The notes below the pieces were generated by a model. That model ran no database searches. It had not been told where the DNA came from and worked only from the letters and a program-made list of their open reading frames with translations. This document shows, one piece after another, positions 41,026 to 53,091 of a stretch of DNA of 64,000 bases. The translations under genes were made by a program, and so were the position numbers. Numbering within the stretch: position 1 is the first letter of the stretch; every line of letters starts with the position of its first letter. The stretch comes from Erodium maritimum. Its lineage: Eukaryota; Streptophyta; Magnoliopsida; Geraniales; Geraniaceae. The stretch lies in the NCBI GenBank assembly GCA_963921825.1, contig OY997596.1, positions 5,089,001 through 5,153,000 of the forward strand. Reading direction: 5' to 3'.

Positions 41026-42287
41026 AATAAGGATGAAAATAAGAAATACGAATTCAGCATATCCATTAGATGGATCGCATCTAATGACCAATTTTTGGAC
41101 GCAATTTGGCTACAGGAATCGTGTCTAAGAGTCCAAGTCAATCGCAAAACACAATTAAAATTAAAGTCGGTTGTGAAAAACAGAGCATGAGCTCTGTTTT
41201 CCGTGGCGATCGTGAACCGATCTCCGAGGACTGTGATCGGACGTTGGGAGCGGGGCGGGGGTCTAGTGAGGTTCCTAGGTCAACCGGACTTGATCCGACG
41301 TTCGCTCCGTCGTCCCCCATGGAAGCCGGTGAGGTTCTCTGTTCACCTTTAGTCCCCGTGTTTGGTGCCGATCTCGTGATACAGGGAATTTCGTTTTCGA
41401 AAGAGATTCCATAGATTACGACTCCTTCAGTTCGGTCATGATCTCGCCGCAAAGCACGGACGTTACCAAATCGTCTCCGGGCACGACGTTACTTTCTGTT
41501 CCTATCGTTCACGGCACTGCTCACGAGCTTGGGGCTTTGGGTGGTTTGGGCCCTTTGTCCCATCAGATTGGGTCTGCTTCAGAAAAGTCAGGCCAGCTCA
41601 ATTTGGGCTTGACACAGGGGACTGGGCTTGTTGGATCTGCTCCACCATCTGAAAAGACCCAACATCTGGCTCATGAAGATACAAGTTTGGAGACCATTTT
41701 CAATCGTATTGGAAATGATCTTGGCTCGTTACCGTTTCTGGAAGTCGGGTTGCAAGGAAGTCCTTAGAAGGAAGCCTTAGAAAAATCGAGCGAGCCAAAG
41801 AAACGTGGACGTCCAAAGAAGGGCCACTCGAAGGCGATTGTTCCACCAACCGTGGTTTATCAGACAAGAGCCAGGACCTCTGCTGATAGAGGTGATAAAC
41901 TGGGACGTTTTATTGTGGACGTTTCCAAAAAGGATAACTCGGACAAGTGGAATTACAGCTCGAAAGTTGGCCATAAACCTGTTAATCTTTGCGCTTTGGC
42001 TTTTGAGAAGGACACCGAGGTCAGGAGCAATGAGTACTTGGAACCGACCTCAGAACTTGCTTTATCCCCTGTTCCGGTTTCTAACCGGTTCACTTGTTTG
42101 AATCCGGATAGGAAGTAGTCAAGTTGTTTTTCTCTTGTTTTTCTCGTTTTTTTTTTCTTTTTTGTTTTTCGCTTTTTGGAGCTGGTAATGGTATGAGGAA
42201 AGGATCTTTTTGGAGCCTTTCTTGCTTTGTTCTATAGCCTTATAGAACATTTGCTTAATAAAATTTTTAGCCTATAAAAAAAAAATA
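41026..42287 (+). pseudogene. LINE ORF1 fragment with 3' tail and poly(A)
   Basis: A broken ORF starts at about ATG 41187 (MSSVFRGDREPISEDCD). It changes frame near 41415-41438 (MISPQSTDVTKSS) and passes a TAG at 41765-41767. It continues with SSEPKKRGRPKKGHSK, an AT-hook-like motif, and ends TCLNPDRK-stop at 42116-42118. A 160-bp T-rich 3' region ends in A9-10 at about 42278-42287. No reverse transcriptase lies between the ORF and the poly(A), so this is another ORF1-only LINE derivative or a 3' deletion product. The Tekay-like element lies immediately to its left; the LINE 5' end and target duplication are not resolved. Confidence 0.6.
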
Positions 42288-42558
42288 ATAATGTATTTGT
42301 AAACAATAAGGTAGTAAATTGAATTTTGTGGTATGACAGCATAAAATTTAAATAAAATCATGTTTTGTTTGTGTTTTGTTGTTCTTGTGTGTAGTTGTTT
42401 ATAAATGTATTTAACTAGGTAAAACATAGTATACAAAAGTTGTAATTCGTATTGTTCATTTCTAGTATTATTTTGAACACCTTGCGAGTTTTTTTCATTC
42501 ATCTAAGAATAGTAATTTGTTGTACTTATATATGTTGTTAATAAATTATATTTCAGCT
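42288..42558. other. AT-rich spacer upstream of the MULE-like gene
   Basis: AT-rich sequence without an ORF. It ends in a pyrimidine-rich tract and ttcag just before the ATG at 42559, so the upstream part could be an intron or leader. Confidence 0.4.
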
Positions 42559-45500
42559 ATGGAAGATAATATGTAAAATGAATCCTCGGCCACGGTTGTA
42601 GTGGGTCCAACAGGTGGAAAAACATATATACCGAATTGCAACAATGGTCGAACACCATATAGTGAACAGTTTTTTCCAACGTTGGATCATGCAATATTGT
42701 ATTACAAAAGATATGGACTGCTTGCTGGATTTGATACAAGGTTGAGTACGCAGATGAAAGATAAAGAAGGACGTGTTGTATTGAAGTACATCACGTGTTC
42801 AAAAGAAGGATTTAGACCCCAAACATCTGAACAGATACTTAGAAATTTAGGAAAGAATCGTAAGACTTTGCTCACAAGGACTGGTTGTGGAGCAATGATT
42901 GGCCTGAAGTATATATATGACAAAGTTGGGTACAAAGTCACCAAATTCATTGAAGGACACAATCATCCCTTGGTTGGTAAGAAATAGGTTCATACATTAA
43001 AGGGGAAAAGGGTAATGGCAGAAAACCATGTATCATGGTTGGATCATTGTGCAAATGCTGGTGTGGGGCCTGTAGGTGCTCATAGGATTTTTAGCCAAGA
43101 ATGTGGAGGAGTCGAAAAAGTAGGGGCTACTGAAATGGATTTCATGAACTATCACCGTGATTTGAAAGCATATATTGGAAATAGTGATGTTCAGGTCATA
43201 CTAGATAAGTTTAGAATGAAGAAAGAAGCAAATACAGGGTTTAAATATGATTACTCTATTGACTCTGAAGGAAGACTGACAAATTTGTTTTGGTGCGATG
43301 AGATTGTAGTTAAAAACTACGAGCTGTATGGTGATTACGTCAGTTTTGATAGCACGTACTCGACAAATAAGTAAGTTCCATTCAACATATTTGTTTCATA
43401 TTAGTCTTTAAAATTTATTTATATAGTAATGATACTAATTTTAAAATATGAAGGTACTCTATGCCTTTCTGTCCATTTACCGGTGTTGACAATTACAGAA
43501 ATAATGTCACATTCGGTTTGGGCTTGGTGACAAAAGAAAACATAGAATCCTATGAATGGATGTTCAACGCTTTCTTGAAGGCTATGAATATGAAACAACC
43601 AAAATTCATAATTACTGATCAAGATCCTGCGATGAAGGTTGCAGTACCGAGGACAATGCCACAAGCAACACACAAGCTTTGTATGTGGCACTGTAATAAC
43701 CACTCCCGGTCATCGCCAGTCAAACCTGCGAAAAACAGGAAAATTTAAAAATTTTAAGACTGACAGTTAAGTAAACCTAAAATGACCCCGAGTGTCATAC
43801 CGGACTTAAGTTGACCCCGTTATTGACCAAAGTGAGTTCCGGGGGACTCAGGGCAACTTTCTGATCAATTTGGGAAATGTTGACTTTTCGCTGGAAAAGT
43901 CAACCGAGCGACGTTTTGGTCCATTCGAGGACCGTTTTGGATCCGAAAAGCTTAGCCGTCGTCGCAGCGGTCTTAGTTGAGCCGTTTCCTTGTAGCCCGT
44001 CAAGTTTCGTAATTTCTTGGGAAAAGTGCCCGTTCGGGACCCGAAACGTCCGTTTTTCGCAAAACTGATTGGAAAATATCAACTAGATATTTTCCAAAAG
44101 GTGTGGGACCCACCTTGACACTTGTCAAGTATATGGTGGTGTTAGTTTTGGGGGGAAAGTGTGTGGTTGTAAGGTGTGGCCGAGTATAAGGTTTTAAAGG
44201 AGGAAAAGTTAGTTTTGTTGTTAGTTTATTAAATTAGAAAGAAGAAGAGAGGTTTTAGAGAGAGAAGGAGAAGGAGAAGAAGAGAGAAGAAGGGAGGTTG
44301 AGCTAGGGTTTGTGATCGAGCCCTTGGATCGAGTCAAAGCAAAGAGCAATCCCGTTCCCCTCGTTCTCCTCTACGGTAATACCCGAACCGATTCTCGTTT
44401 TGGTTATTTTCTTGGAAGCTAGGGTTTGAGTATAAACTAAGGCTTAGGGTTGTGTAGAGTGTGGGGAGGTGTTGGAGACGTTTTAGAGGTGTTTGGGGGT
44501 TTAATTTCACGTTTTCCGGTGACCGGAGGCTCGGGAGGAGCTCCGGCCACCGTGGGTGGTGGCCGGCCGGCCATGAGGTGGCTGGCCGGAGCTGGAAGCA
44601 GCCACCACATGGTGGCCGAGCCTCCCCTTAAACCCTAGGGTCTCGGCCAAGTAGTGTGGGTGGGGCCCACATGCTTGGGTGCTCGGGTTTTATCGTTCGG
44701 GTGGTTTAAAACGTTCCCCGGACCATTTATCCTTAATCGAATCGAAATTTGGAATTAAATTGGAGAAGTTGTAATTAACGGGTTTTGGAAACTTTAAACG
44801 TTAATTAATTGACTTAGAAGTCGGAATTCAATTCCGTCAAGTGCGTTGGGTTCCTTGAAATATTCTAAGGCCGTAGAAACGAAAACGGGGACTTTTGGAG
44901 CCCCGGAAGGCAATTAACAAAACCCGGGCAGATTCGCCATGTCGGGCGAATCGGGCCTTTACGGGTCCTTTATCAACAATGTCGAGTAATTGGGAAGTTT
45001 GGGAGTGATCGACATTGTCGGGGTTAAGTTTGGGCATCGAGTTTATTGGTTTTCGGTTTATTCCTGCGAGTTGTTTAGTGACTTTAAATTGTGTTCCTTT
45101 AGATCGTGCCACGGACCGAGGCAAGGGAAAGCTGGGTGAGTGACTGAGATCATCACCGGAGCTCGTGGTTTGGCTTTTGGGAGAACACGCACGAGGTAGG
45201 GAAAAGTAGCCGGATCTCGGCCCTGACTAGGGAAAGTTAACAGTAGATTTGCATGTGACACCGGGGTGTCGTGGGTTGAGTAGGTTTAATTTAAATACTA
45301 GAAAAGCATGATACGGGGTTGTAGCGTTTATCAGAAAAGCATGTTACGGGAACTTAGTAATTATTGAGAAAAGCATGTGACACTTAGTAGTGTCGTAGGA
45401 GCAGAGAACTTAGCGTTAATTGTTTTACTGGAGGCATATGACCATGCCCGGAGGTTGTTTGTGAACTTATCGATATTAGGAGTACTGGAGGCATATGACC

Positions 45501-45585
45501 ATGCCCGGAGGTTGATTGTGAAACTGTTGATGTTAGGACTGTTGGCGGCTTGGTTAAGCCGGAGGTTGATTGCTTATTTGGTGTC

Positions 45586-45960
45586 CTGGGTGGCCATGAG
45601 AGCCCGTATTTTATTATTGAGTTTGGGTGGCCTTGAGAGCCCGTATTATTTATTGATTGAGTTTGGGTGGCCTTGAGATCCCGTATTTTATTATCGAGTT
45701 TTGGGTGGCCTTGAGAGCCCGTATTATTTATTGATTGAGTTTGGGTGGCCTTGAGAGCCCGTATTATTTATTGATTGAGTTTGGGTGGCCTTGAGAGCTC
45801 GTATTTTATTATCGAGTTTTGGGTGGCCTTGAGAGCCCGTATTATTTATTGATTGAGTTTGGGTGGCCTTGAGAGCCCGTGTATTTGAATTGGTGTCTTG
45901 GGTGGCCATGAGAGCCCGTAGTCAATTGTTGGTGTTCTGGGTGGCCTTGAGGGCCCGTGT
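45586..45960 (+). repeat. 37-40 bp tandem repeats inside the solo LTR
   Basis: About nine or ten units of gggtggccttgagagcccgt followed by an AT-rich spacer (attatttattgattgagttt). The full-length element has only a few degenerate units of this type at the same relative position. Confidence 0.75.
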
Positions 45961-46284
45961 ACTAAGGTTGGTGTCTTTGGCTGGCCTGACCGAGTTAGAG
46001 TCTCGGGGGGGTTGCAAGCTTCCTTTAGCTGGCTTACGAGTTAGAGTCTCGGTAAGTTGCAAGCGTTCCTTATGGTTGGTGTCTTGGGAGGCCGTGAGTG
46101 CCTGTGGGGTTGTTGAGTCCGTGTCTTACTATCGGTGTGTCTTGGGAGGCCGTGAGTGCCTGTGGGGCTGTTGAGTTCGAGTTTTACTGTTGGTGTCTTG
46201 GTGGCCATGAGTGCCTGTGAGTGTTGAACTTGTGTTGTTACTGGTTGATGAATTTGCGTGTGATTGTGATTGCGGATCCCGGTA

Positions 46285-46510
46285 GGTTGCAAGCATTCTT
46301 TGGCTGGCCTGACCAAGTTTGAGTATCAACGGGTTGCAAGCATTCTTTGGCTGGCCTGACACGAGTTTGAGTAACACAGGTTGCAAGCATTCTTTGGCTG
46401 GCCTGGTCCGAGTTTGAGTAACACAGGTTGCAAGCATTCTTTGGCTGGCCTGGTCCGAGTTTGAGTATCACAGGTTGTAAGCATTCTTTGGCTAGCATGA
46501 TCCGTGTTCG
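46285..46510 (+). repeat. 47-bp tandem repeat, five copies, inside the solo LTR
   Basis: Units starting ggttgcaagcattctttggc occur at 46285, 46332, 46379, 46426 and 46473, exactly 47 bp apart. They sit where the full-length element carries its 48-bp array, between the conserved words gtgattgtgattg and gttactgagcagctgg. Confidence 0.85.
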
Positions 46511-48107
46511 TGTGAGTGGGAGAGGTTACTGAGCAGCTGGTATGCGATCCTTTGTGATCTTGTTTGGTGTGCGATCCTTTGTGATCTTGTTTGGCGTTGT
46601 GTAGTCTTTCTGTCGTGTCCTTGGAGGAGGTCGTCGATAGTTGTGTCGGGTCTACATTGTGTTATCGAGTGTTGAGTCTGTTGAGGAAGGTAACGGGTTG
46701 TGGGTCAGTTGGGTACTTGAGTTGGGGACTATAGTCCCAGTGTTGGGTTTGGTTTTAGTGTTACTGGCTTTGTCTGCTAATTATGCCGTAGTCAGTCTGT
46801 TATTCGCGGTGGTGAGCGAACGCTCACCCTTAGCTGCTTTTCCTGCAGGTACCGTTCGTAGTCTGGACTAGGTGAGCTTCTGAAGCTTGAAGAGCTTGAA
46901 GCGGGTTTCTGGGTGTTTTGAGTCTAGCGACGGATACCTCGTTTTTAGTCCCCTTGTTGGGACGTGTTTTAAGTTGTAATTATTATTTTTGTTGAACAAA
47001 TGATGTATTTTAAAGTGTTTAAATGGAAAAGGTTTCAAGGTGTTTTCTTATTTTAAATGTTCGCGTCCCGAGTTCGTTTTATTGAAATTGGGGCGTGACA
47101 GGCACATTATGGAGAAGATACATACCAAGATAATAAATCGTATAAAGTTCATTTATGTAAACTAAGTTCAGTATGTTTAGAAAATAGTGTACACAAATTT
47201 AACCATTATATTGTAAAAAACGTAACTCTGTTATGTTTTGCTGTCAACATAGTTACATCTATGTAGGTTTGTGACTCTATGTAATCAATAAATTTAAAAC
47301 TATTTGTTGATCCGTATTTAATAGTATGACAATTATAATAAGGTTTTATTTTGATGACAGGTCGTTTGTGCTGCGATAGAAGAAACTACGTTCTATGATA
47401 AAATTAAAACAATAGTTTTCAACGATTACATAGAACCAGATGAGTTTGAAAATCGGTGGGCCAAGATCTTAACCGATTATGGAGTTCAAGAGAACAAGTG
47501 GTTAAAGAGCATATACGAGATACGAACAAGTTGGATACCGGCTTACTTCAGAAACAAGGAAATGGGTCTTATAATGAGAACTACATCAAGATCAGATTCT
47601 ATGAACAGTACGTTCTCTCATTTTACAAATAAATATTATCATCTTGTTCAGTTAGTTTGGAGTTGTGATGGGGTTATAGAAAATCAGAGGCACGAGAACT
47701 ATAAGTTAATGATGCAAAGTTATACTGCTATGCCTAAATTAAAGACAAATATTCAAATAGAAATTGATGCATGGAGAATGTATACACATCCAGTTTTTAA
47801 TGACATCCAAGATGATCTTCTGTATTCTCAAGATCGATGTCGCTTGGATAATATGAGTGGAGAAGGTGATTTGAGAGCATATAAGTTACTGGATAAAAGA
47901 TTAAAACCAGCAAAGGTGTATATAGTTATGAGAACAATTAGCACTAAGGAATACAGTTGTGATTGCAGACGTGTCAATACATGCGGGTTAATATGTCCTC
48001 ACATATACTGTGTACTGAAAACAACTGAATTGAAGACAATACCTCGAGGTTTGATAATTAAAAGATGGTGTAAGGAATCGAGTATGTCTTCTGTCATGGG
48101 TGATGAT

Positions 48108-50973
48108 TGTAATAACCACTCCCGGTCAACGCCAGTCAAACCTACGAAAAACAGGAAAATTTAAAATTTTTAAGACAGACACTTAATTGAACCTAAAATG
48201 ACCCCGAGGGTCATACCGGACTTAAGTTGACACCGATATCGACCAAAGCGAGTTCCGGGGGACTCAGGGCAACTTTCTGATCAATTTGGGAAATGTTGAC
48301 TTTTCGTTGGAAAAGTCAACCGAGCGACGTTTTGGTCCATTCGAGGACCGTTTGGGATCCAAAAAGCTTAGCCGTCGTCGCAGCGATCTTAGTTGAGCCG
48401 TTTCCTTGTGGCCCGTCAAATTTCGTAATTTCTTGGAAAAAGTGCCCGTTCGGGGCTCAAAACGTCTGAATTTCGCGAATCTGATTGGAAAATATCTAGT
48501 AGATATTTTCCTAAAAGGTGTGGGACCCACCTTGCCACTTGTCAAACAAGTGGTGGTGTTAGGTTTTGGGGGGAAAGTAAAGAAGAGAGATAAGGGGGGG
48601 GGGGGTTCGGCCACACCTAAAACAAAAGAAAAAAAAATAGAAAAAAGAGGAGAGAAGTTAGAGAGAGAAGGAGAAGGAGAAGAAGATAGGAGCTAGGGTT
48701 TGGGTGTCACTATTCACGTCTTCCACCCTTGGATCATCTCAAATCTTGGAGAATCGGACTCCCCTCGTCTTCCTCTACGGTAATCACCAAACCGATCGTC
48801 GTTTTGCTTAATTTCAAAAGTTAGGGTTTGGTTAAAATGAGTAGTTTAGGGTTGTATTGAGGATTGAGGTTTGTTGGAGACGTGTTGGAGACGTTTGGAG
48901 GTGAAGGGGGACGTTTTTCGGTGACCGGGAGCTCGGGAGGAGCTCCGACCACCATAGAGGGGTGGTCGGCCACCATGTGGGGTGGCTGGCCGGAGCTAGG
49001 GTCGGCCACCACCATGGTGGGCCGGGCCCCAAAGAGCCCTAGCCACCCATGGCCAAGCTTGGCCGGGTGGGGCCCACGTGCTCGGGTGATCGTTTTTGTG
49101 TTCGGTTGGTTTAGAACGTTCCCCGGACCATTTATCCACAACCGGATCGAAATTTGGAATTAAATTGGAAAAATTGTAATTAACGGGTTTTAGAAACTTG
49201 GAACGCAAATTAAATGACTCGGAAGTCGGAATTCGATTCCGTCAAGTGCATAGGAACCCTTGAATTATTCTAAGACCATAGAAACGAAAATGGGAATTTT
49301 TTGGAGCCCCGGAAGGGCATTTCCAAAACCCGGGCATATTCGCCATGTCGGGCGAATCGGGCCTTTACGGGTCATTTTTCGACAATGTCGAATAATTGGG
49401 AAGTTTGGGAGTGATCGACATTGTCGGGTTTAAGTTTGGGCGTCAAGTTTAATGAATTTCAGTTTATTCTTGCGAGTTTAAAAGTGCCTTAAAATTGTGT
49501 TCTTTTATATCGTGTCGCGGACCGATGCAAGGGAAAGCTAGGCGAGTGACTGAGATCACGCCGGGGCTTATTTGGACACTTTTGGGGAAACATACGAGGT
49601 CGGGAAAAGTAGTCGGATCTCGGCCCTGACTAGGGAAAGTTAACAGTAGAATTGCATGTGACACCGGAGTGTCGTGGGTTAAGTAGGTTATTGAACATTA
49701 GAAATGCATGATACGGGAACGTAGCGAACCTTAGAAATGCATGTGATACTTAGTAGTGTCATAGGAACAGAGAACTTAGCGATATTAGATTTACTGGAGG
49801 CATATGACCATGCCCGGAGGTTGATTGTTTAATTTATGTCTTGGGTGGCCATGAGAGCCCGTACTTTACTGTTGTGTCTTGGGTGGCCATGAGAGCCCGT
49901 GTTTTACTGTTGGGATGTCTTGGGAGGCCGTGAGTGCCCATGGGGTTGTTGAGCCCGTGAGTTACTGTTGGTGTGTCTTGGGAGGCCATGAGGGCCCGTG
50001 GGGTTATTGAACCCGTGTTTTTACCGTTGGAGTCTTGAGTGGCCATGAGTGCCTGTGGAGTGTTGAACTGGTCTTATTGCTGTTTGTTGAACATTGCTTG
50101 TGATTGTGATTGTGAGTGCCCGAGGTTAGTGACCCGACTTCGTGTCGGGAAGTGGTGTGGAATTTGACTAGCTTACCTGACAGGGATCGGTAAGTTGCGA
50201 GCGTTCTTTGGCTAGCCTGCCCTAGTTCGAGTCTCGGTAGGTTGTGAGCGTTTTTAGGCGGTGAGAGGGCAGCTCCCCTTCCGACTAGCTATCGGAAAAG
50301 TAGCTCGGTTTACCGCCAACAGGTCGACCGCCTGAAGCTTGACATCGGTAAAGCGCGTGGGGGAGGCTCGAGCCCAGCCGGTTAGCAACCGGTACTAAGC
50401 AGCTGACAGGAATGTGATCCTTTGTGATCTTGTTTGGTGTGCGGTCCTTTGTGATCTTGTTTGGTGTTGCGTAGTTTTTCTGTCGTGTCTTTGGAGGAGG
50501 TCGTCGATAGTTATGTCGGGTTTACATTACGAGTCCGAGTGTTGAGTCTGTTGAGGAAAGTAACGGGTTGTGTGTCAGTTGAGTACTTGAGTTTGGGGAT
50601 TGTATTCCCGGTGTTGGGTTTGGTTTTGGTGTTACCGGCATTGTCTGCTAAGTATGCCGTAGTCAGTCTGTTATCCGTGGTGGTGAGCGAACGCTCACCC
50701 CTAGCTGCTTTTCCTACAAGTACTGATCACAGGACGGACTAGGTGAGCTCTCGAAGCTTGAGGAGCTAGGAGCGAAGTCCGGGTTTTATCTTTTGAGTCT
50801 AGTGACGGATACCATGTACTTTGTCCATTTGTTGGGACGTTTTTGAGTTGTAAATATAATGTTGATTAACTAAATGGTAATTTCAAAGTGTTTATTCAAA
50901 ACAGGTTTCAAATGTTTTATTGTTTTAAATGTTCGCGTCCCTAGTTCGGTTCTACTGAAATTGGGGCGTGACA
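48108..50973 (+). repeat. Second solo LTR of the Tekay-like family (2,866 bp), TSD ATGAT
   Basis: TGTAATAACCACTCCC to GGGGCGTGACA, with ATGAT at 48103-48107 and 50974-50978. It has neither the 48-bp nor the 47-bp array expanded, only single related units near 50120-50230. Removing the LTR and one duplication restores the host reading frame (GAT codons 48102-48107 followed by 50979). Confidence 0.9.
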
Positions 50974-51401
50974 ATGATGATGCAATGTCCGAAGATGAAT
51001 ATATATCAGATGATGAGCTCATTAAAGGTATTAAAACAAGAGTTCAAGAATTGGTAGATACATCTGATGCAGACAACAATAGTCTACGGGGTTTGTATGA
51101 TATGCTGAATAAATATAATGTCAAGACAGTCCATGACGTTGTTGCAGAATCACGTATGAACAGGACAAGTTATATTGCATCAGTTACTGGTATAGATTTG
51201 CCTGAATTAGTGGAAGTCATGCCACCTGCTATTACTAATACTACGGGAGGACGTCCACCAAAAAGCAAAAGGCTACAATCGATAGTACATAAGGCTCGTG
51301 CTTAACCAAAGAAAGCTATGAGGTTATGTCATACATGCTGGAAAATGGATACACATAATTCAAGGACTTGCCCTTTGAAGAAGAACAATACATCTGAATG
51401 A

Positions 51402-52614
51402 TTTAGTTTCTCGTCTTAATTGTTTTTGTGACCAGTAAACAATGTATGAATTTTTATTGCAACATTTTTAAATTTTTACATTTCAAGCATTTAATTGTTT
51501 AAAAGGATGAAATTAAAGTATCGTATTTATATATTATGATTTCTGAATATAAAATAATGTTGAATTTATATATTATATGAAAAAATTATTCAGAAATTTA
51601 AAACTTTACTAAAGTGCTTAATCATACTATACAGTATACTATTATTACAATGACTGTAAAAAAATATTTATCCATAAATTTAAAATGCACTAAACGTTTA
51701 CATCATATTTTTATTAAAATCCATACCACATTCTATTTTATAGTTTAATGTTTTTTTTATAAAAAAAAATCGATGTTTTGGTTATTGAATATGTTAAGAT
51801 GTGTTTAGTTCGTTTCAAAAAAGTAACAAGTAATTGAGTTTGCAACTTAACACCCTATTGTATGGTAATACTAGTAACAACACATATTGTAACATACGAT
51901 ATGTGGTATATCAACAAGTATTTTTCACTTTTATAACATGTTCTATGTTTAAAACAAATATAGATAATATTTTTCAGTATATTTAACATATACTGATGAT
52001 GTTTGATAATATTATATATGAATATGATGTTTTGCAAATTCTTACTCTATTGTATTGTAATATTAACAACACATACTTTTTACCATACATTCTGTACTAT
52101 ATGGACAATTATTTAACACTTTCATACACTGATCTATGTTTAAAAATAATATTTTAACTTTTATTTAACATATATTGATAATGTTATATATGATCATTTT
52201 GTTTTGCAAATTCTTACCATATTTTATGGTAACACTAGAAAAAACACACACTTGGTACCATATATTATTTATTATATCAATTTCATGTTATATTGATCAT
52301 TTATTTACGAATTAATACCCTATTCTAATGTGAAAGTATAAAAGCCATATATATAATTATAAAGTTGCTTACAAAATAATACACTTTAGTTTGTTTGACA
52401 TATAAAACTAACAACATTACTTAATAGCAAAACATGCATACATAATCAAAAGAAACAGAATATGATAAACACACACGATAATTTTTTTGAAAGATATAAA
52501 GAAAAAGAATAATTAAAAGACAAACAAAGATATAAACTAGATAATTATGCCGATTTTATATATTTCACAAGATCCCTTTAAAAAAGGAATTACAAAATTC
52601 AATCCTTAATAGGA
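51402..52614. other. Very AT-rich DNA, no gene seen
   Basis: AT-rich sequence with loosely repeated phrases such as atttaacatatactgat and ttgcaaattcttac at several places between 51840 and 52320, suggesting an old degenerate repeat. No credible ORF. Confidence 0.5.
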
Positions 52615-53091
52615 TCATAACAAAAAAAAAATCCCTATGTTCATAAACAAGGATTCTAAACCAAAACAAAAAACTAAACAAATAAAACTAAAACCTACCA
52701 AGTCTTCATCATCTTTATCAGAATCTTCTTCTTCACTGTAGTCGGGGTTGTCGTTCTTCACCTCTTCTTCATCTCCGAAGTAGTCCTCGTCATCCTCCTC
52801 ATCCGACCCCATCTCGTCTTCATCTGAGGGAGTGGCCTCCCTATATCTTTTACGGCTCGGGGTTGGCTCCTTGTTCACGATCTCCTCATGAACTTCATTC
52901 GGATCGTCTTCCTCATCAGAGAAAGGAGCCATATGAAAAACACACCAAACATCAGACTCATTACCAGAATCGGACGAGCTTGAGTTGGATGGAGTGAGAT
53001 TGGTAGCGTCTGAAGGGGTATCATCAGACGTTAGGATTTCTTCAAATGGGTTAGGGCAATTTTCATATGAATATGGTTTGGATACCTTCAT
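52615..53091 (-). CDS. Small acidic protein of unknown function (up to 158 aa)
   Basis: ATG at 53091-53089 opens a 158-codon frame. Residues about 20-45 are Ser/Asp/Asn-rich, and 55-125 are dominated by Asp and Glu with a short basic KRYR patch. The last 28 residues (after DEDLV) turn hydrophobic. This change and a GT at the turn suggest an intron there, with the hydrophobic tail being read-through. A pyrimidine-rich leader with a TATA-like ctatatta about 80-110 bp upstream supports a transcribed unit. I do not recognise the family. Acidic low-complexity ORFs also occur in transposons, so it may belong to the neighbouring MULE debris. Confidence 0.45.
   Translation of the reverse strand: MKVSKPYSYENCPNPFEEILTSDDTPSDATNLTPSNSSSSDSGNESDVWCVFHMAPFSDEEDDPNEVHEEIVNKEPTPSRKRYREATPSDEDEMGSDEEDDEDYFGDEEEVKNDNPDYSEEEDSDKDDEDLVGFSFICLVFCFGLESLFMNIGIFFLL

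Larger units (their letters stand above)
43692..47100 (+). repeat. Solo LTR of the Tekay-like family (3,409 bp), TSD GGCAC
   Basis: TGTAATAACCACTCCC to GGGGCGTGACA, with GGCAC at 43687-43691 and again at 47101-47105. No internal region remains, the product of LTR-LTR recombination. It belongs to the same family as 29963-32997 but differs by many substitutions. It carries expanded arrays of other repeats: units of 37-40 bp (gggtggccttgagagcccg) at about 45586-45960 and a 47-bp unit at 46285-46510. Confidence 0.9.
42559..51401 (+). pseudogene. FAR1-related/MULE transposase gene, interrupted by two solo LTRs
   Basis: The parts are 42559-43370, a likely 83-bp intron (43371 GTAAGT to AG 43453), 43454-43691 plus 47106-about 47140, a second intron ending at AG 47360, 47361-48107, and 50979-51401. 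Domains in order: a FAR1-type N-terminal zinc-binding region (CSKEGF, TGCGAMIGLKY, FIEGHNHPLV); a MULE DDE core (VSFDSTYSTNKYSMPF, IITDQDPAMKV, HKLCMWH); a SWIM zinc finger (YSCDCRRVNTCGLICPHIYC); and a C-terminal knuckle-like CHTCWKMDTHNSRTCP. In-frame stops TAA 42574, TAG 42985 and TAA 51303 and the two insertions make it non-functional. The core could be a MULE transposase or a FAR1-RELATED SEQUENCE gene derived from one. I found no terminal inverted repeats. Confidence 0.85.

Noticed and set aside
42559-43374. Functional host FAR1-related transcription factor
   Set aside because: Stops at 42574, 42985 and 51303 and two LTR insertions make a functional product unlikely; it is kept as a pseudogene.
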